A DNA stretch of 64,000 nt from Paragordius varius (lineage: Eukaryota > Nematomorpha): contig OZ176057.1 in the NCBI GenBank assembly GCA_964247055.1, forward strand, positions 5,642,001 through 5,706,000, written 5' to 3'. Shown here piece by piece: positions 30,801 to 42,399 of the stretch (its first letter is position 1; each line of letters begins with the position of its first letter). The translations under genes were made by a program, and so were the position numbers. Below the pieces are notes generated by a model. The model had not been told where the DNA came from. It saw nothing but the letters and a program-made list of their open reading frames with translations, and searched no databases.

Positions 30801-33800
30801 TTATCTATTAATATTTATATATTTATTAATTGTATAAAAATTAATTAAAATTAAAAATTAAATAAAATTAAAATTATTTTTTATAATATATATATAAAAA
30901 AATTATTAGATATAAATAATAAAAAAGTATAAATTAATTTATTTTTTATTCTAAAATATCATAATCGTCAACTTATTTTAAGAATTGCTTAATAATTAGC
31001 CATAATAAAAAATTAAATAAAAAAATTATTTAATTTAAATATAAACAATATATAAAATTTTAAATTTTTTATTGAAAATATATTAACTATATATATATAT
31101 ATATATATACATATATATATGTATTAAAAAACTTATAGATAAAATAAATTAAATATTTTTGAAAAATATTTTAAATACCAAACCAAAATAAAAAAATAAT
31201 TTAAATATTTTTTGTTAAAATATATCAAAATTTTTTTTTTAAATATCAAAATAAAATAACTATTTTTTAAACAAGATTTGGAATAAAAAGAAATTTAAAT
31301 ATACATTTAATTTAAAAAAAATTAATTATTTTTATAGAGTTAAAAAATATTAACTATATATTAAAAATGAAAATTTAGAATAATTTTTCGAAAAAATAAA
31401 ATAAATATATATCAAAATAACTATAAATTAAAAATAACTTATTTTTAAGTAATTTTTCAAAACTTTAAAAAAACTTTAAATATTTTTTGTTAAATAATTT
31501 TTATAACTGTTTTTTAGTCAAGATTTGTAATAAGAAATTTAAATATATAATCAATTTAAAAAAATTAATTATTTTTATAGAGTTAAAAAATATTAACTCT
31601 ATATTAAAAAAATTAAATTATTAGTTGAAAAAGATTTTTCAAATACTGAATAAAAACAAGATAATTTAAATATTTTTTAAATATTTCTAAATAAAATCAA
31701 ATAACTATTTATTAAAAAAAATAAAAATAAATTATTTTTAGAAAAAGATTTTTATATACGGAACCAAAAATAAAAAATAATCTAAATATTTTTTGTTAAT
31801 TAATTAAAAAAATTAAATTTATTTTATAAATTTTAAAAATTTTAACCATTTTTCTTAGGAGCTCTCCATATGACTGCATCATTTAGAGAATTTAATAAAA
31901 ATCCGATTGACATTACAGCTAAATTTTCTTCAACAAACTACGAAAAATTAAAAAAATATTTATTTTTATAAATTTTAAAAATATAAAATAATTTATAAAT
32001 TTTAATAAATTACAAATTAAAATATATATATTGTTAAAAAAGTTTTTCTCACAAATAGAATTATTTAAAAAAATAATAAAGTAAATAATAAGATCAAAAT
32101 ATAAAATAAAATGTTATAGAATTTGAAAAAAAATTTTTATAATTTTTATAAATTTAAAAAATATTTATAAATTTTAATAAAATAAAAAAAATAAAAATAT
32201 GTAAAATGGTATTTAACCTTTAAACTTTAAATTCAGAACATATAAAGTTTTTTTACAGTTATAAAAATACTAAATATATTTATAAATACGGAAATTATAA
32301 AACATTTTAACTTATTTTAATTTTTATTTTATAATTTTTATTTAAAAAATCATAAAAATTAAAAACTAATAATTATAATATAAAATTAAATATAGAATAA
32401 ATTTTTATAACTTTATTAATATCTAACAAATTTTAAAGTTATAAAAGGTGAATAAAATTAATTATAAAAAATTAAATTAAAGAATATAAAAATAAAATAA
32501 CTAATAAAATGATAAAATATTTAAAAAAAGAGTAAACTAAAATTTTTAAATGGTATGTTATTTTTAACTTTAAATTCAAATAAAAAGTTTTTTAAAATTT
32601 TTAAAGGTGTTATTACCCAGAATTTTTCAAAAAAACATTAAAATTTAAAACTTTTTATATTCAAAATAAAAAATATTCAAAAATTTAAAAAAAATAAAAA
32701 TTAAAGAATATAAAAATATAACTAATAAAATTATAAATAATTATAAAATGAATAAAATAAAATTTTTAAATGGTATTTTTAACTTTGAATTCATAATAAA
32801 TAAAGTTTTTTAAAGTTTTTAAAGGAGTTACCCATAATTTTTCAAATAAACTTTAAAATTTAAAACTTTTTATCAAAATTTTAAAAAAACTTAATTAAAA
32901 ATTATCCAATAAATATTTTATTTTTATTTTAATTATTTATTAAAAATTAATTTTTTTAAAAAAATTAAATCTAAAAAATCTTACAACAGGTGACCAGCCC
33001 TGAGCACTCTGATGTACTTTCTGATCGCTAACTCGAAACAGTTGGGGTATGGAAGGACCACACAAATCAATATCCAATAAACCAATCTATAAAATTATAA
33101 AATTTAAAAAAAAGTTGCTTTTTATATAGAAAATATATTAAAAAATTATATATATATTTTAGTGTTCGTTTAAAATATTTTAAACTAAAAAGCAAAATTA
33201 AATGGTTAAAATATAATAATTGACCGTTTTTTTAAAAAAATACGTAAAAAAACCAATCTATAAAATATCCAAAAAAAATTATTTTATAAAATTTAAAAAA
33301 ATTGCTTTTTAAAGAATATATAATTAAATATATATATATATATATATAATTCAAAAAAACTAGTGTTTATTAAAATATTTTAAACTAAAAAGCAATTTAA
33401 ATAGTTAAAATATATTAATTGACCGTTTTTTAAAAAAAATACGTAAAAAAACCAATCTATAAAATATTACCCAAAAAAAATTATTTTATAAAATTTAAAA
33501 AAAAGTTGTTTTTTAAAGAAAGAAATTAATAAAAAATTATTTATATATATATAATTATATAATATAAAAAACTAGTGTTTATTAAAATATTTTAAATGTA
33601 ATTTAAATAGTTAAAATATAGTAATTGACCGTTTTTTTAAAAAAAAATTACGTAAAAAAACCAATCTAGTATATATTACCCAAAAAAAATTTTTATTTTA
33701 TTTAAAAAAAAGTTGCTTTTTATATAGAAAATATAAATAATATATATATATATGTATATATATATATTGAAAAACTAGTGTTTTTTAAAAAAAAATTTAC

Positions 33801-34102
33801 GTAAAAGAACCAATCTATAAAATATTATCAAAAAAAAATTATTTTATAAAATTTAAAAAAAAGTTGCTTTTTATATAGAAAATATAATAAAAAATCATTT
33901 ATATATATAAAAAATAGTGTTTGTTAAAATATTTTAAACTAAAATGTAATTTAAATGGTTAAAATATAATAATTGACCGTTTTTTTAAAAAAAATACGTA
34001 AAAAAACCAATCTAGTATATATTACCCAAAAAAAATTATTTTTAAATGAAATTTAATAAAAAGTTGTTTTAAAGAAAATATAAATTAATAAAAAATCATT
34101 TT

Positions 34103-34133
<31 letters not shown>

Positions 34134-37100
34134 ATTTAAAAAAACTAGTGTTTGTTTAAAATATTTTAAACTAAAAAGTAATTTAAATAGTTAAAATATA
34201 TTAATTAACCGTTTTTTTAAAAAAAAATACGTAAAAAAACCAATCTATTAAATATTACCCAAAAAAAATTATTTTTATAAAATTTAAAAAAAAGTTGCTT
34301 TTTTGAAAAAAAAATTAATAAAAAAATCATTTATATATATATAATTAAAAAACTAGTGTTTGTTAAAATATTAAATCTATAAAGCAAAGTTAAATAGTTA
34401 AAATATATTAATTGACCGTTTTTTTAAAAAAAAAATACGTAAAAAAACCAATCTAGAATAAATTACCCAAAAAAAATTATTTTTATAAAATTTAAAAAAA
34501 AGTTGCTTTTTATAAAGAAAATATATTAAAATATATATATTTTTTTTAGAATCTGTAGTGTTTGTTAAAATATTTTAACTAAAAAGTGATTTGAATGGTA
34601 ATATATAATAATTGAGTGATTTTAAAAAAAATACGTAAAAAAATTAATCTATATATTACCCAAAAAAAATTATTTTTATAAAATTTAAAAAAAAGTTGCT
34701 TTTTATAGAAAATGAATTTAATAAAAAAATCATTTATATATATATATATATATTTTATATATATTAAAAAAAACTAGTATTTGTTAAAATATTTAAACTA
34801 AAGCAAAGTTAAATGGTTCAAATATAATTGAGAGTTTTTTAAAAAAAAATTTACGAAAAATAGCAAACATATACCATTTGCAGTTCAAATTCACCCTTGA
34901 AATAAAAATTCAAATTCACCCTAAAAATAAACATTAAATGTTTTAAGATTAATAATTACTTATATAGTTTTTATATAGTTTTGAAAAAAATGAAATTAAA
35001 ATTAAAATTAAATACTGAAAAATTATAAACTATGCACCATAAGAATATATTTCATATTAATAATGAGGGTTATATTAACCCAAAACACATAACTTATTTT
35101 TCTAGAGGGGGGAATTTGGATTGTTCAAGGGTAATAAAAAGTAAAAACTTTTTAAGTTATAAACATTTTTAACTTTTTAAAATTTCATATTAAACAGTTT
35201 CCAATTTAAATAACCTTAAATAAAATATATTAAAAATATTAAAAATAAATTTAAAAAAAAGAATTTTTTATAAAAAAAGATTAAAAAAAGTTTGAAATAA
35301 ATCAATCACCTGTTTATTGCCATTATTAAACAGTTTCCAATGTAAATAACCTTAAAATAAATAATTATTTAAAAAAATAACTCTTTAAAAAAAGAATTTT
35401 TTCATAAAAAAAATTAAATCAAAAATGTTAGATTAAATCAATCAATCACCTGTTTATTGGCATTATTAAACAGTTTCCAATTTAAATAATTATTTAAATA
35501 AATAATTATTATATAAAAATCTTATTTTTATAAAAAATTTAAAATTTTTTTTTGAAATCAATAAATCACCTGTTTATTGGCATTATTAAACAGTTTCCAA
35601 TTTAATATCCTTAAATAATCATAATTATTTGAAAAAAAAATTTTTCATAAAAAAAAGTAAATTAAAAAAATGTTTGAAATTTTTTTTTGAAATCAATCAC
35701 CTGTTTATTTGCATTATTAAACAGTTTCCAATGTAAATATCCTTAAATAATCATAATTATTTGAAAAAAAAATTTTTCATAAAAAAAAGTAAATTAAAAA
35801 AATGTTTGAAATTTTTTTTTGAAATCAATCACCTGTTTATTTGCATTATTAAACAGTTTCCAATGTAAATATCCTTAAATAATCATAATTATTTGAAAAA
35901 ATTAACTTTAAAAAAAGAATTTTATAAAAAATATAAATTTTTTTTTTGAAATCAATCAATGACCTGTTTATTGGCATTACTAAAAGTTTTCCAATTTAAA
36001 TATCCTTAAATAAATTTATTTGAAAGAAAATAACTTTAAAAAAAGATTTTTTTATAAAAATTTAAAATTTTTTTTTGAAATCAATCAATCATCTGTTTAT
36101 TGGCATTATTAAACATTTTCCAATTTAAATAATTATTTAAATAAATATATATTAAAAATAACTAAAAAATTAACTTTAAAAAAAGAATTTTTTTATAAAA
36201 AAAATCAAAATCAAAATGTTTGAAATCAATCAATCACCTGTTTATTGGCATATCTAAACATTTTCCAATGTAAATAATCCTAAAAAAATTAACTTTAAAA
36301 AAAGAATTTTATAAAAAATTTAAAAACTTTTTTTTGAAATGAATCAAATCACCTGTTTATTGGCATTATTAAACAGTTTCCAATCGAAATAACTAAAAAA
36401 TTAACTTTAAAAAAAGAATTTTATTTAAAAAAAAATTATTAAATTTCTTTTTTGAAATAAATCAATCACCTGTTTATTGGCATAATTAAACAGTTTCCAA
36501 TCGAAATAACTAAAAAATAAAATTAACTTTAAAAAAAGAATTTTTTATAAAAAAAGTAAAAAATTTTTTTTTAAATTAATAAATCACCTGTTTATTGGCA
36601 TTATTAAACAGTTTCCAATTTAAATAACCTTAAATAACCATAATTATTTTCATAAAAATTACCTTTAAAAAAAGATTTTTTATAAAAAAAAAGTAAAATT
36701 TTTTTTTTGAAATCAATTAATCACCTGTTTATTGGCATTAATTAAACAATTTCCAATATAAATAACCTTAAATATATAATTATTTGAAAAAATTAACTTT
36801 AAAAAAGAATTTTTTCATAAAAAAAGTAAAAAATGTATTTTGAAATCAATCAATCACCTGTTTATTGGCATTATTAAACAGTTTCCAATTTAAATAATTT
36901 AAAATAAAATTAATTTTGAAAAAAGAATTTTATAAAAAATTTTAAATTTTTTTTTTGAAATCAATAAACCACCTGTTTATTGGCATCAAGAGATAAAAAT
37001 CTTGCCAAGGTGGCAGCTATGGTACTTTTTCCGACACCACCCTTGCCTGACATTACAATGTAAATTGTTTGAACATTCTTAAGATTTTCTGTAACCTTAG

Positions 37101-38171
37101 TTAAATCTACATTAGAAAATTTTTATATTAAGTTTATTTCTAATTTGAATAATTTGAATATTTTATAAATGTAAAATTATGTGTATATAAATTTTAAAGC
37201 TTGGAGAAAAGATAAATTGTATTAAATTGTTTGGACATTCTTGAGATTTTCTCTAACTCTAGTCAAATCTACATTGGAAAATTTAATTTTATATTAAGTT
37301 TATTTCTAATTTAAATATGTTATAAATGTAATAAAATATAGATGTGGTTGTTAAATAAATTATAAAGCTTGGAGAAAAGATAAATTGTGTTTCAAATTAT
37401 TTTAACATTCTTGAGATTTTCCCTAACTCTAATCAAATCTACATTTGAAAATTTTGATTTTTTAGATTTTAAAAATTAGTTTATTTGAATAATTTAAATA
37501 TTTATAAATGTAATGTAATAAATATGTGGTTTTATATAAATTATAAAGCTTGGAGAAAAAGATGAATTACACATTTGTGTTTCAAATTGTTTTAACATTT
37601 TAAAGATTTATGATGATATTAGTTTAATCTGTTTAGTTTATTTTAAAAATTTTAAAATATAAAAGTAAAAATATAAGAAAAAAGCTTATTTTTAATAAAA
37701 TTTAATTCTTACGATTGCGAATATATAAGATATAATGATGTAACCAAATATCTGTATTTTACGTTGTAATTATATTTAAGCCAAATTAATAGCAGGTCTT
37801 CATAAAAAAATGTATGTATCTTTTGTAAAAATTTCAACTAAACTAAAATGGATAAAAAAATAAGTTTAAAATAAAATTTAATTTGCGAATATATAATCAA
37901 AATATATGAACTTATACTCTGAGTCGTTGTATAAAGTTTAAAAAAGTATTTGTCTTTTGTAAAAATTTCTTACAAAACTAAACTAAAATGGATGAAAAAA
38001 TTCGTTTTAAACGGATTAAGAATTTTTTAATAAACCTATTTTCTGTTTGGATTCTCCAGATGAACAAATAGTCTGATTGGGACATCCTTGACAAGGTCCA
38101 GCTTTTCCTGCTTTTTCACTTTCGACTCCTGGACAGTCATGTGGTAATGCGTCATCAGGCGAAGTATACAT
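27841..38171 (-). CDS. NUBP1: NUBP1 (Nbp35-type cytosolic Fe-S scaffold NTPase)
   Basis: P-loop NTPase that, with NUBP2, assembles 4Fe-4S clusters for cytosolic and nuclear proteins. Nine minus-strand exons: 38171-38036, 37106-36973, 33086-32985, 31937-31847, 30479-30343, 29586-29521, 29104-28966, 28482-28324 and 27971-27841; all phases join, giving 364 residues (human 320). The N-terminal cluster motif C13-x13-C27-x2-C30-x5-C36 separates it from NUBP2. Walker A is [10 protein letters not shown] (from residue 65), then [25 protein letters not shown], and the bridging-cluster motif FICPKC. Odd points: the usual GG-containing segment after QIFP is replaced by an Asn-rich insertion of about 25 residues (exon 8), and ENMSGF of the family reads ENMRAF. 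Introns 1 and 2 hold exon-edge arrays. Divergent from the Ser-rich gene at 38229. Confidence 0.96.
28085..28323 (-). repeat. Possible copies of NUBP1 exon 8 3' edge
   Basis: 'AATACTTAGATTATGTAAGAA' near 28085 and 'AGTAATTAAATTATTCTAA' near 28250, each followed by ATTGATAAAATAAAT, resemble the real edge (AATAACTTAAATTAATATC at 28320). The match is short and AT-rich, so this is tentative. Confidence 0.35.
30962..31010 (-). repeat. Degenerate copy of NUBP1 exon 5 5' edge
   Basis: 'AATCGTCAACTTATTTTAAG' then AATTGCTTAATAATTAGCC mirrors the real edge 'AATCAACCTCCTCTAAGAAT' then TGTTTAATCATGGCTA about 520 bp away. It lies upstream of exon 5 in intron 4. Confidence 0.5.
31140..31830. repeat. Diffuse intronic tandem repeat, NUBP1 intron 4
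   Basis: Imperfect units of about 120-150 bp marked by 'AATAATTTAAATATTTTTTG' followed by TTAA, and by 'GAGTTAAAAAATATTAACT'. No exon sequence recognised in them. Confidence 0.4.
32205..32905. repeat. Three-unit tandem repeat, NUBP1 intron 3
   Basis: Three units of about 220-330 bp marked by AAATGGTAT...TTTAACTTT(A/G)AATTCA, then AAAGTTTTTTA and (in two) TTTTTAAAGG(T/A)GTTA. They lie close to the exon 3 donor but carry no clear exon sequence. Confidence 0.5.
33240..34860 (-). repeat. Array of copies of NUBP1 exon 3 5' edge
   Basis: The real edge is ...TTTTATAG|ATTGGTTTATTGG (minus), plus-strand AATAAACCAATCTATAAAAT. Eight further copies of AAACCAATCTA(T/G) followed by ATTACCCAAAAAAAATTA lie at about 33251, 33452, 33659, 33809, 34006, 34240, 34446 and 34640, spaced about 150-230 bp. 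Each unit also carries AAAAGTTGCTTTT, AACTAGTGTTTGTTAAAAT and GACCGTTTTTTTAAAA. Units are similar enough to suggest recent or homogenised expansion. Confidence 0.85.
34871..35136. mobile_element. Satellite-armed MITE between two exon-edge arrays
   Basis: ATACCATTTGCAGTTCAAAT at the left with the family spacer. The right arm is short and lacks the GGTAT tip. It sits exactly where the exon 3 acceptor-edge array ends and the exon 2 donor-edge array begins, in NUBP1 intron 2. Confidence 0.65.
35290..36972 (-). repeat. Array of copies of NUBP1 exon 2 3' edge
   Basis: The real edge is GATGCCAATAAACAG|GTGGTTTATT. Thirteen intronic copies of ATGCCAATAAACAG|GTGATTGATT (or close variants; minus strand) lie at about 35305, 35445, 35560, 35690, 35820, 35955, 36085, 36230, 36345, 36465, 36585, 36720 and 36855, period about 115-145 bp. 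Units share TTAAACAGTTTCCAATTTAA and CTTTAAAAAAAGAATTTT. Two adjacent units (35690, 35820) are nearly identical. Confidence 0.9.
37107..37645 (-). repeat. Array of copies of NUBP1 exon 2 5' edge
   Basis: The real acceptor edge reads (plus) GAACATTCTTAAGATTTTCT then AGTTAAATCTACATTAG. Copies lie at 37232-37285, 37397-37452 and, weaker, 37595-37640, period about 165 bp, each with GCTTGGAGAAAAGATAAATT filler. About 50 nt of coding sequence plus the acceptor is duplicated each time. Confidence 0.85.
37660..38035. repeat. Duplicated intronic segment next to NUBP1 exon 1
   Basis: A segment with 'TGCGAATATATAA', 'TTTTGTAAAAATTTC' and 'ACTAAACTAAAATGGAT' occurs at about 37690-37860 and 37860-38005. 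The near-exon copy borders the exon 1 donor, but no exon 1 coding sequence was found in the duplicate. Confidence 0.5.
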
Positions 38172-38228
38172 TCACTTTCAATCGTGTTGAGCCTTTTTTA
38201 TCGTTTTTTAAGAACTTATAATGTTGTT
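38172..38228. promoter_or_regulatory. Divergent promoter, NUBP1 and Ser-rich gene
   Basis: Only 57 bp separate the two outward start codons. Transcripts of one or both genes must start within this gap or inside the other gene's first exon. No TATA box can be named with confidence. Confidence 0.5.
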
Positions 38229-39095
38229 ATGTCTTCATTACCTGTTTTAAAAGAAACTTTTGTTTCCTATTTACCTAAAACGTTTGCGGAGGAAATGAAA
38301 CAAAGTTATATTCTTGATTCAATCACCGATTCAAATGTTGCAAATGACACTTATTTTGACAAAGAATTGAATGAGTTAAAAACATTAATTTCAACATTAT
38401 CCTCAACATCATCGAATAACGATGAATCAAATAAGGCAGAAATTTATCGTAAAATTTTGGAAACTATAAATTCTTGTTCGGGCACAAGCAAAATAGTAGA
38501 CGATTCAAACACGATGGGTTTTAACCTAAGTAAATTACCTTTTACAAACTCAACAACAGCGGTTTGTGGAAATAGCCCTGAATATATTGATCCGTATGTC
38601 GATTTCTCCGATTTCTATGCTGCCATAAACAATGATTTGAATCAAAAAACGCTTACGACAAACGGACCAATCACTTCTTCTAATGACATAACTTTATCAT
38701 CTACTCGTCAGATGTTTAGTAGTTCTGAATATGATGATGAATATTCTACTGAAAGTAGTAGCTCTTCAGATTCAAATACGTCTGAAATCGTTGAGAATTC
38801 GGAACCAGACCCTAAATTGACAATTAAGCGGAACACCAGTAAAAATAAAAAGACAAAACAACATTGTATGCTGAAAGAGACGACAACCAATTTTTATCAT
38901 GGAAAAGATAGTAGTAACTCATCATCCATTGATAATTTAAAGGCAAAACTCGATAAGGATTATAGTTTAGATATGTGTTGTGGAAGTGTTTTAGGCCAGG
39001 AAGACTCAGGAAAATCCACAAGCAAGCATATGAGAACAGAAATGTTAACTAAACTTAAATCGATCAAAAATGTCTTAAACCTTCCATTTTTCTAG
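38229..39095 (+). CDS. Ser/Thr-rich intronless protein, unknown function
   Basis: A single open exon of 288 codons from the first in-frame ATG (MSSLPVLKETF); upstream in-frame codons lack an ATG. Its GC content and balanced codons contrast with the flanks, supporting a real gene. Order: an N-terminal segment with predicted helix (SYLPKTFAEEMKQSY; FDKELNELKTLISTLS), a Ser/Asn linker, an aromatic-acidic patch (YIDPYVDFSDFYAAI), an acidic Ser-rich tract (SSSEYDDEYSTESSSSSDS), a basic cluster (KRNTSKNKKTKQH) that could be a nuclear signal, and a C-terminal hydrophobic end (LKSIKNVLNLPFF). No known domain, signal peptide or membrane helix recognised. It is divergent from NUBP1. The lack of introns amid intron-rich neighbours could mean retroposition, but no target duplication or A-tract was found. 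Confidence 0.8.
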   Translation: MSSLPVLKETFVSYLPKTFAEEMKQSYILDSITDSNVANDTYFDKELNELKTLISTLSSTSSNNDESNKAEIYRKILETINSCSGTSKIVDDSNTMGFNLSKLPFTNSTTAVCGNSPEYIDPYVDFSDFYAAINNDLNQKTLTTNGPITSSNDITLSSTRQMFSSSEYDDEYSTESSSSSDSNTSEIVENSEPDPKLTIKRNTSKNKKTKQHCMLKETTTNFYHGKDSSNSSSIDNLKAKLDKDYSLDMCCGSVLGQEDSGKSTSKHMRTEMLTKLKSIKNVLNLPFF

Positions 39096-39111
39096 TCTCT
39101 TTGAATATAAT

Positions 39112-39117
39112 AATAAA
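39112..39117 (+). terminator. Poly(A) signal of the Ser-rich gene
   Basis: AATAAA 17 nt after the stop codon of the 288-codon gene. Confidence 0.5.
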
Positions 39118-39965
39118 TTATTACAAAATATACATATGCTTTATTAACGAATTCAAACCCACTAATAAGCGATAAACATACATTGATTAGTTACATCTAA
39201 CCATAATTGCCGTCTTTTAATTGGTCCAATACTTAAAATAAGTTATTTATGATTGGTTTCGTATTTTTTTGGAAAGTCGTAACTCTCTATAGTTTTTTAA
39301 CGAAAACCGAAAAAGTTAAAATGCAGGCAGGTGGATCTTGCTTTTTAAACTAACTTTTTTGGCAGTTTATAAAACATTTTTTTTAAACCTGCTATTTACG
39401 ATTCAACCAACCCCAATAATCAGCTTGTGTTATTATAAATTAAATACCGTTCATAATTTGTACTATAGATACAAAAAAATTGTTTAAGTTCAACCCATTT
39501 GTTGTTTTTACACATACACTACTGTGTTGCCACTTGGCCAACACATATATGTGCACATACTTTATACTTAACATTTATCAATCAGAAGTAAAACACCTTT
39601 TTAAGCAAACCCAATTCTCAAACATTTTCAGTTGTCTTTGCTTGAAAAAATGTTGCGTTTGGTTGGAATAGTGTTGTGACTGAATAGTATAAATATATAT
39701 ATATATTTATATATATGAGTTTGTAGAACTTTCTATCATAGCGATATCTTAGTCTGATTTGATATATGTTGATATCGATTTTGGGTAAATAATTTCTTCT
39801 AATCTTATCAAATTTTTTCAGTCATACTTGATGTTAGTTCGTAAGTGTCTGTGTGAAGTTTGATATACCAAAAAGTATGTTTTGCGGTTTCTTTCTGCAT
39901 TCGTTTACTTAGAGCTTTTTTGAAGGTTGTTTAGTAGTAAGGGGCTGATTTTACAATATATTAAG
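39118..39965. other. Intergenic with MITE fragments
   Basis: Holds a half copy of the CAGTGTATGG hairpin family (about 39490-39550, CACTACTGTGTTGCCA) and a piece related to the hairpin at 9658-9780 (about 39625-39665). No gene supported. Confidence 0.4.
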
Positions 39966-40541
39966 CACACCTCAAATTAACCCTTGAACACTTTAAATTA
40001 ACCCCAGTGTTTTAAAATTTAAAAAAATTACCTGTATCTTTTATTAAAAATGATATTAAATTAACAATTAACATAATACTGAAAAAATAAAAGACTATAT
40101 GCCATAAAGAAATAATTCATATATTAATAATGCGTATTACCTGCCCGAAATTTGAATTGTTGAAGGGTGAATTTGAATTATTCAAGGGGGAATTTGAATT
40201 GTGCGAGGTTGAATTTGAATTATTAGAGGCTACATTTGAGTTGTTCAAGGGTGAATTTTTATTCGAGGGTGATTTGAATCGTTCAAGGGTCAATTTAAAT
40301 AAGGGTACATTTGATGTTTTCAAGGGTAAATTTGAATTTTCCGAGGGTGAAATTGAATTGTTAAAGGGTGAATTTCGGTTATTCAAGGATAAATTTTAAT
40401 TGTTCAAGGGGATATTTCAATTGTTCAAGGGGATAATTCAATTGTTCTAGGGTGAAATTTTATTGTTCAAGTGTGAATATCATTGTTTGAGAATGAATTT
40501 GAATTGTTATAGGGTTTAAACTTGAAGTGTAAATGGGATAT
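39966..40541. mobile_element. Satellite-armed MITE, right arm expanded
   Basis: Left arm 'CTCAAATTAACCCTTGAACA', family spacer, then about 18 diverged 21-bp units (40150-40530) ending TTGAAGTGTAAATGGGATAT. Long frames are open on both strands across the arm; they are repeat artefacts. Confidence 0.7.
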
Positions 40542-40648
40542 CAAGATTTCTTTGTGGGCTTCATAGTTTTAATTAACGTTTATATTCGCATTCAATAACT
40601 ATATGGATGATACAGAGAGCTGTAAGCAATTACTTGGCATGCATACAT

Positions 40649-40981
40649 ATACCATTTACAATTCAATATCACCCTTAAACAATTCAAATTCACCCTTGAA
40701 CAACTCAAATTCACCCTCAAACAATTCAAATTCACCCTCAAATAAAATATATGTTTTTTAAGATTAAAATTACCTATATTTTATATATTTTTTAAAAATA
40801 AAAATTTTGTTTTCAATTAAAATAATACTGAAAAAATAATAAATTATACCATAAACATATATTTTATATTAATAATGAGTTATATTAATTCGAAAACACA
40901 TAATTTATTTTTAGGGTGAATTTGAATTGTTCAAGGGTGAATTTGAATTGTTCAAGGGTGAATTTGAACTGTAAATGGTAT
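40649..40981. mobile_element. Satellite-armed MITE, well preserved
   Basis: ATACCATTTACAATTCAATA at the left, GAACTGTAAATGGTAT at the right, four and three 21-bp units on the arms, and full spacer (CATAATTTATTTTTAGGGTG). One of the cleanest copies in the window. Confidence 0.75.
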
Positions 40982-41316
40982 ATCATAGCTACATTTTAAA
41001 GAATCATTCAGAAAATAATTATTGGCCCCTAATTTAATCGTCTAACATATTGTAGAATGTAAGTAAAAGTTAATTGAAAGTTCCAATTCTTTACCTGGGT
41101 TTTTATTGCTGTAATAAATAAAAAACTGCATTGTCATTCTTTTACGGAATCAAAATCTCACAATTTAATAACATTTAATAAATAATGTTAAGAAATAGCT
41201 GTGGAGAGCTGTTTTCAATTATAATGGATTAACGATTACGTGTTATTCTTGAAAATTAAAAAAATGAAAATTTGTTTTTTTGTAAATTAATAACCTTTTT
41301 TAAAAATAAGTCACTA
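40982..41316. other. Intergenic, nothing recognised
   Basis: AT-rich single-copy-looking sequence with no supported feature. Confidence 0.35.
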
Positions 41317-41638
41317 ATTATAATAAATTAAACTTAAAACGGACAAAATTTAAAAATATAAGATAAAATCATTTTTTTTCAAAAAATAACCCCATATTTT
41401 TTTAACCTTAATTATTCCTACATATATAAACTATTTAGTTACAATTATAAGACACTGAATTGATAATTGTGCTTTTAATATATATATACCTCTATTCCAC
41501 CCACACCTTATCATTTTAACAATGAGTTAATAATTTATAAAAATAAATTAAAAAGTATGGGTTTGTTGTCTTTTAGAAAAAAAATGTTTGTTCTTATATT
41601 TTTATCACGTTTTGTTTTCCGGATAATCTTAGTTTGTA
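41317..41638. mobile_element. Tc1/mariner-like MITE
   Basis: 'TAATAAATTAAACTTAAAAC' with GGACAAAATTTAAAAATAT at the left and 'CACGTTTTGTTTTCCGGATA' at the right; tips diverged. Confidence 0.55.
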
Positions 41639-41647
41639 ATGTATAAC

Positions 41648-42190
41648 CTGTAAAGTGGTTTTCAAAAGGTGGGCTTATTATAGAACAAGGGGGGTTTATA
41701 AAAATTTGTAGAATTTTTTTTAAAAATTAATCTCAAAATGAAGGATTTCAGATGCAAATTATTAAGATTTGTAATAACCGATATGGCCAAAAATATTTAT
41801 AAAAATTCAGATATAAGGATATCATTGATTGATTGGGATTTATATACGGTCATGTAATCTTTAATTTATCAAAATTTATTTTTTTTCGTTAAATGGCTAT
41901 ATAAATATTTGTTAAAGAATGGAAAAAACAAGAGCTTTATGGTATTAACAATATCTATCATATTCATCAAAAAAGTATAAGAATTACCATAGAGCTCTTG
42001 TTATTTCCATTCTTTACCAAATATTTATATAGTTATTTAACGAAAGATAAAATAAATTTTTGATAAAATAAAGGATACATGAATTTATTTTACAGTTTAA
42101 TTTATCTTGGATTTTTTGGGCACAATAATTTTTAGTTTCAATTTTGTGGGAGGGCCCTAAACAAAAAAAGGGTTGAAAATCATTTTAAAA
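41648..42190. mobile_element. hAT-like element with a nested MITE
   Basis: GTGGTTTTCAAAAGGTGGGC near the left end mirrors 'AAAGGGTTGAAAATCATTTT' at the right, with GC-rich subterminal runs (AAGGGGGG; GGGAGGGCCC). That style fits hAT. It contains the palindromic element at 41867-42067. No transposase. Confidence 0.45.
41867..42067. mobile_element. 200-bp palindromic MITE
   Basis: Arms TTATCAAAATTTATTTTTTT...GGAAAAAACAAGAGCT and the reverse complement AGCTCTTGTTATTTCC...AAATAAATTTTTGATAA pair over nearly the full length. A second copy is at 45005-45209. Confidence 0.7.
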
Positions 42191-42399
42191 ATAAAAAAAG
42201 TTTAAAAAAAGTTTATTCCTTCTTTCTTTATTGGAACTTTGAAATTAATTACGCTCAAAAATTTTATAGATAACTCATCATTTATTTAGTTAAATCAACA
42301 AGTTACAACAAATGTAACACAAGTAAAGAATAAATTTAACTTAAATTGCCAATTATCAAATACCTGTAAATACCTTAAGTAAGTTTAAAACATAAAAAA

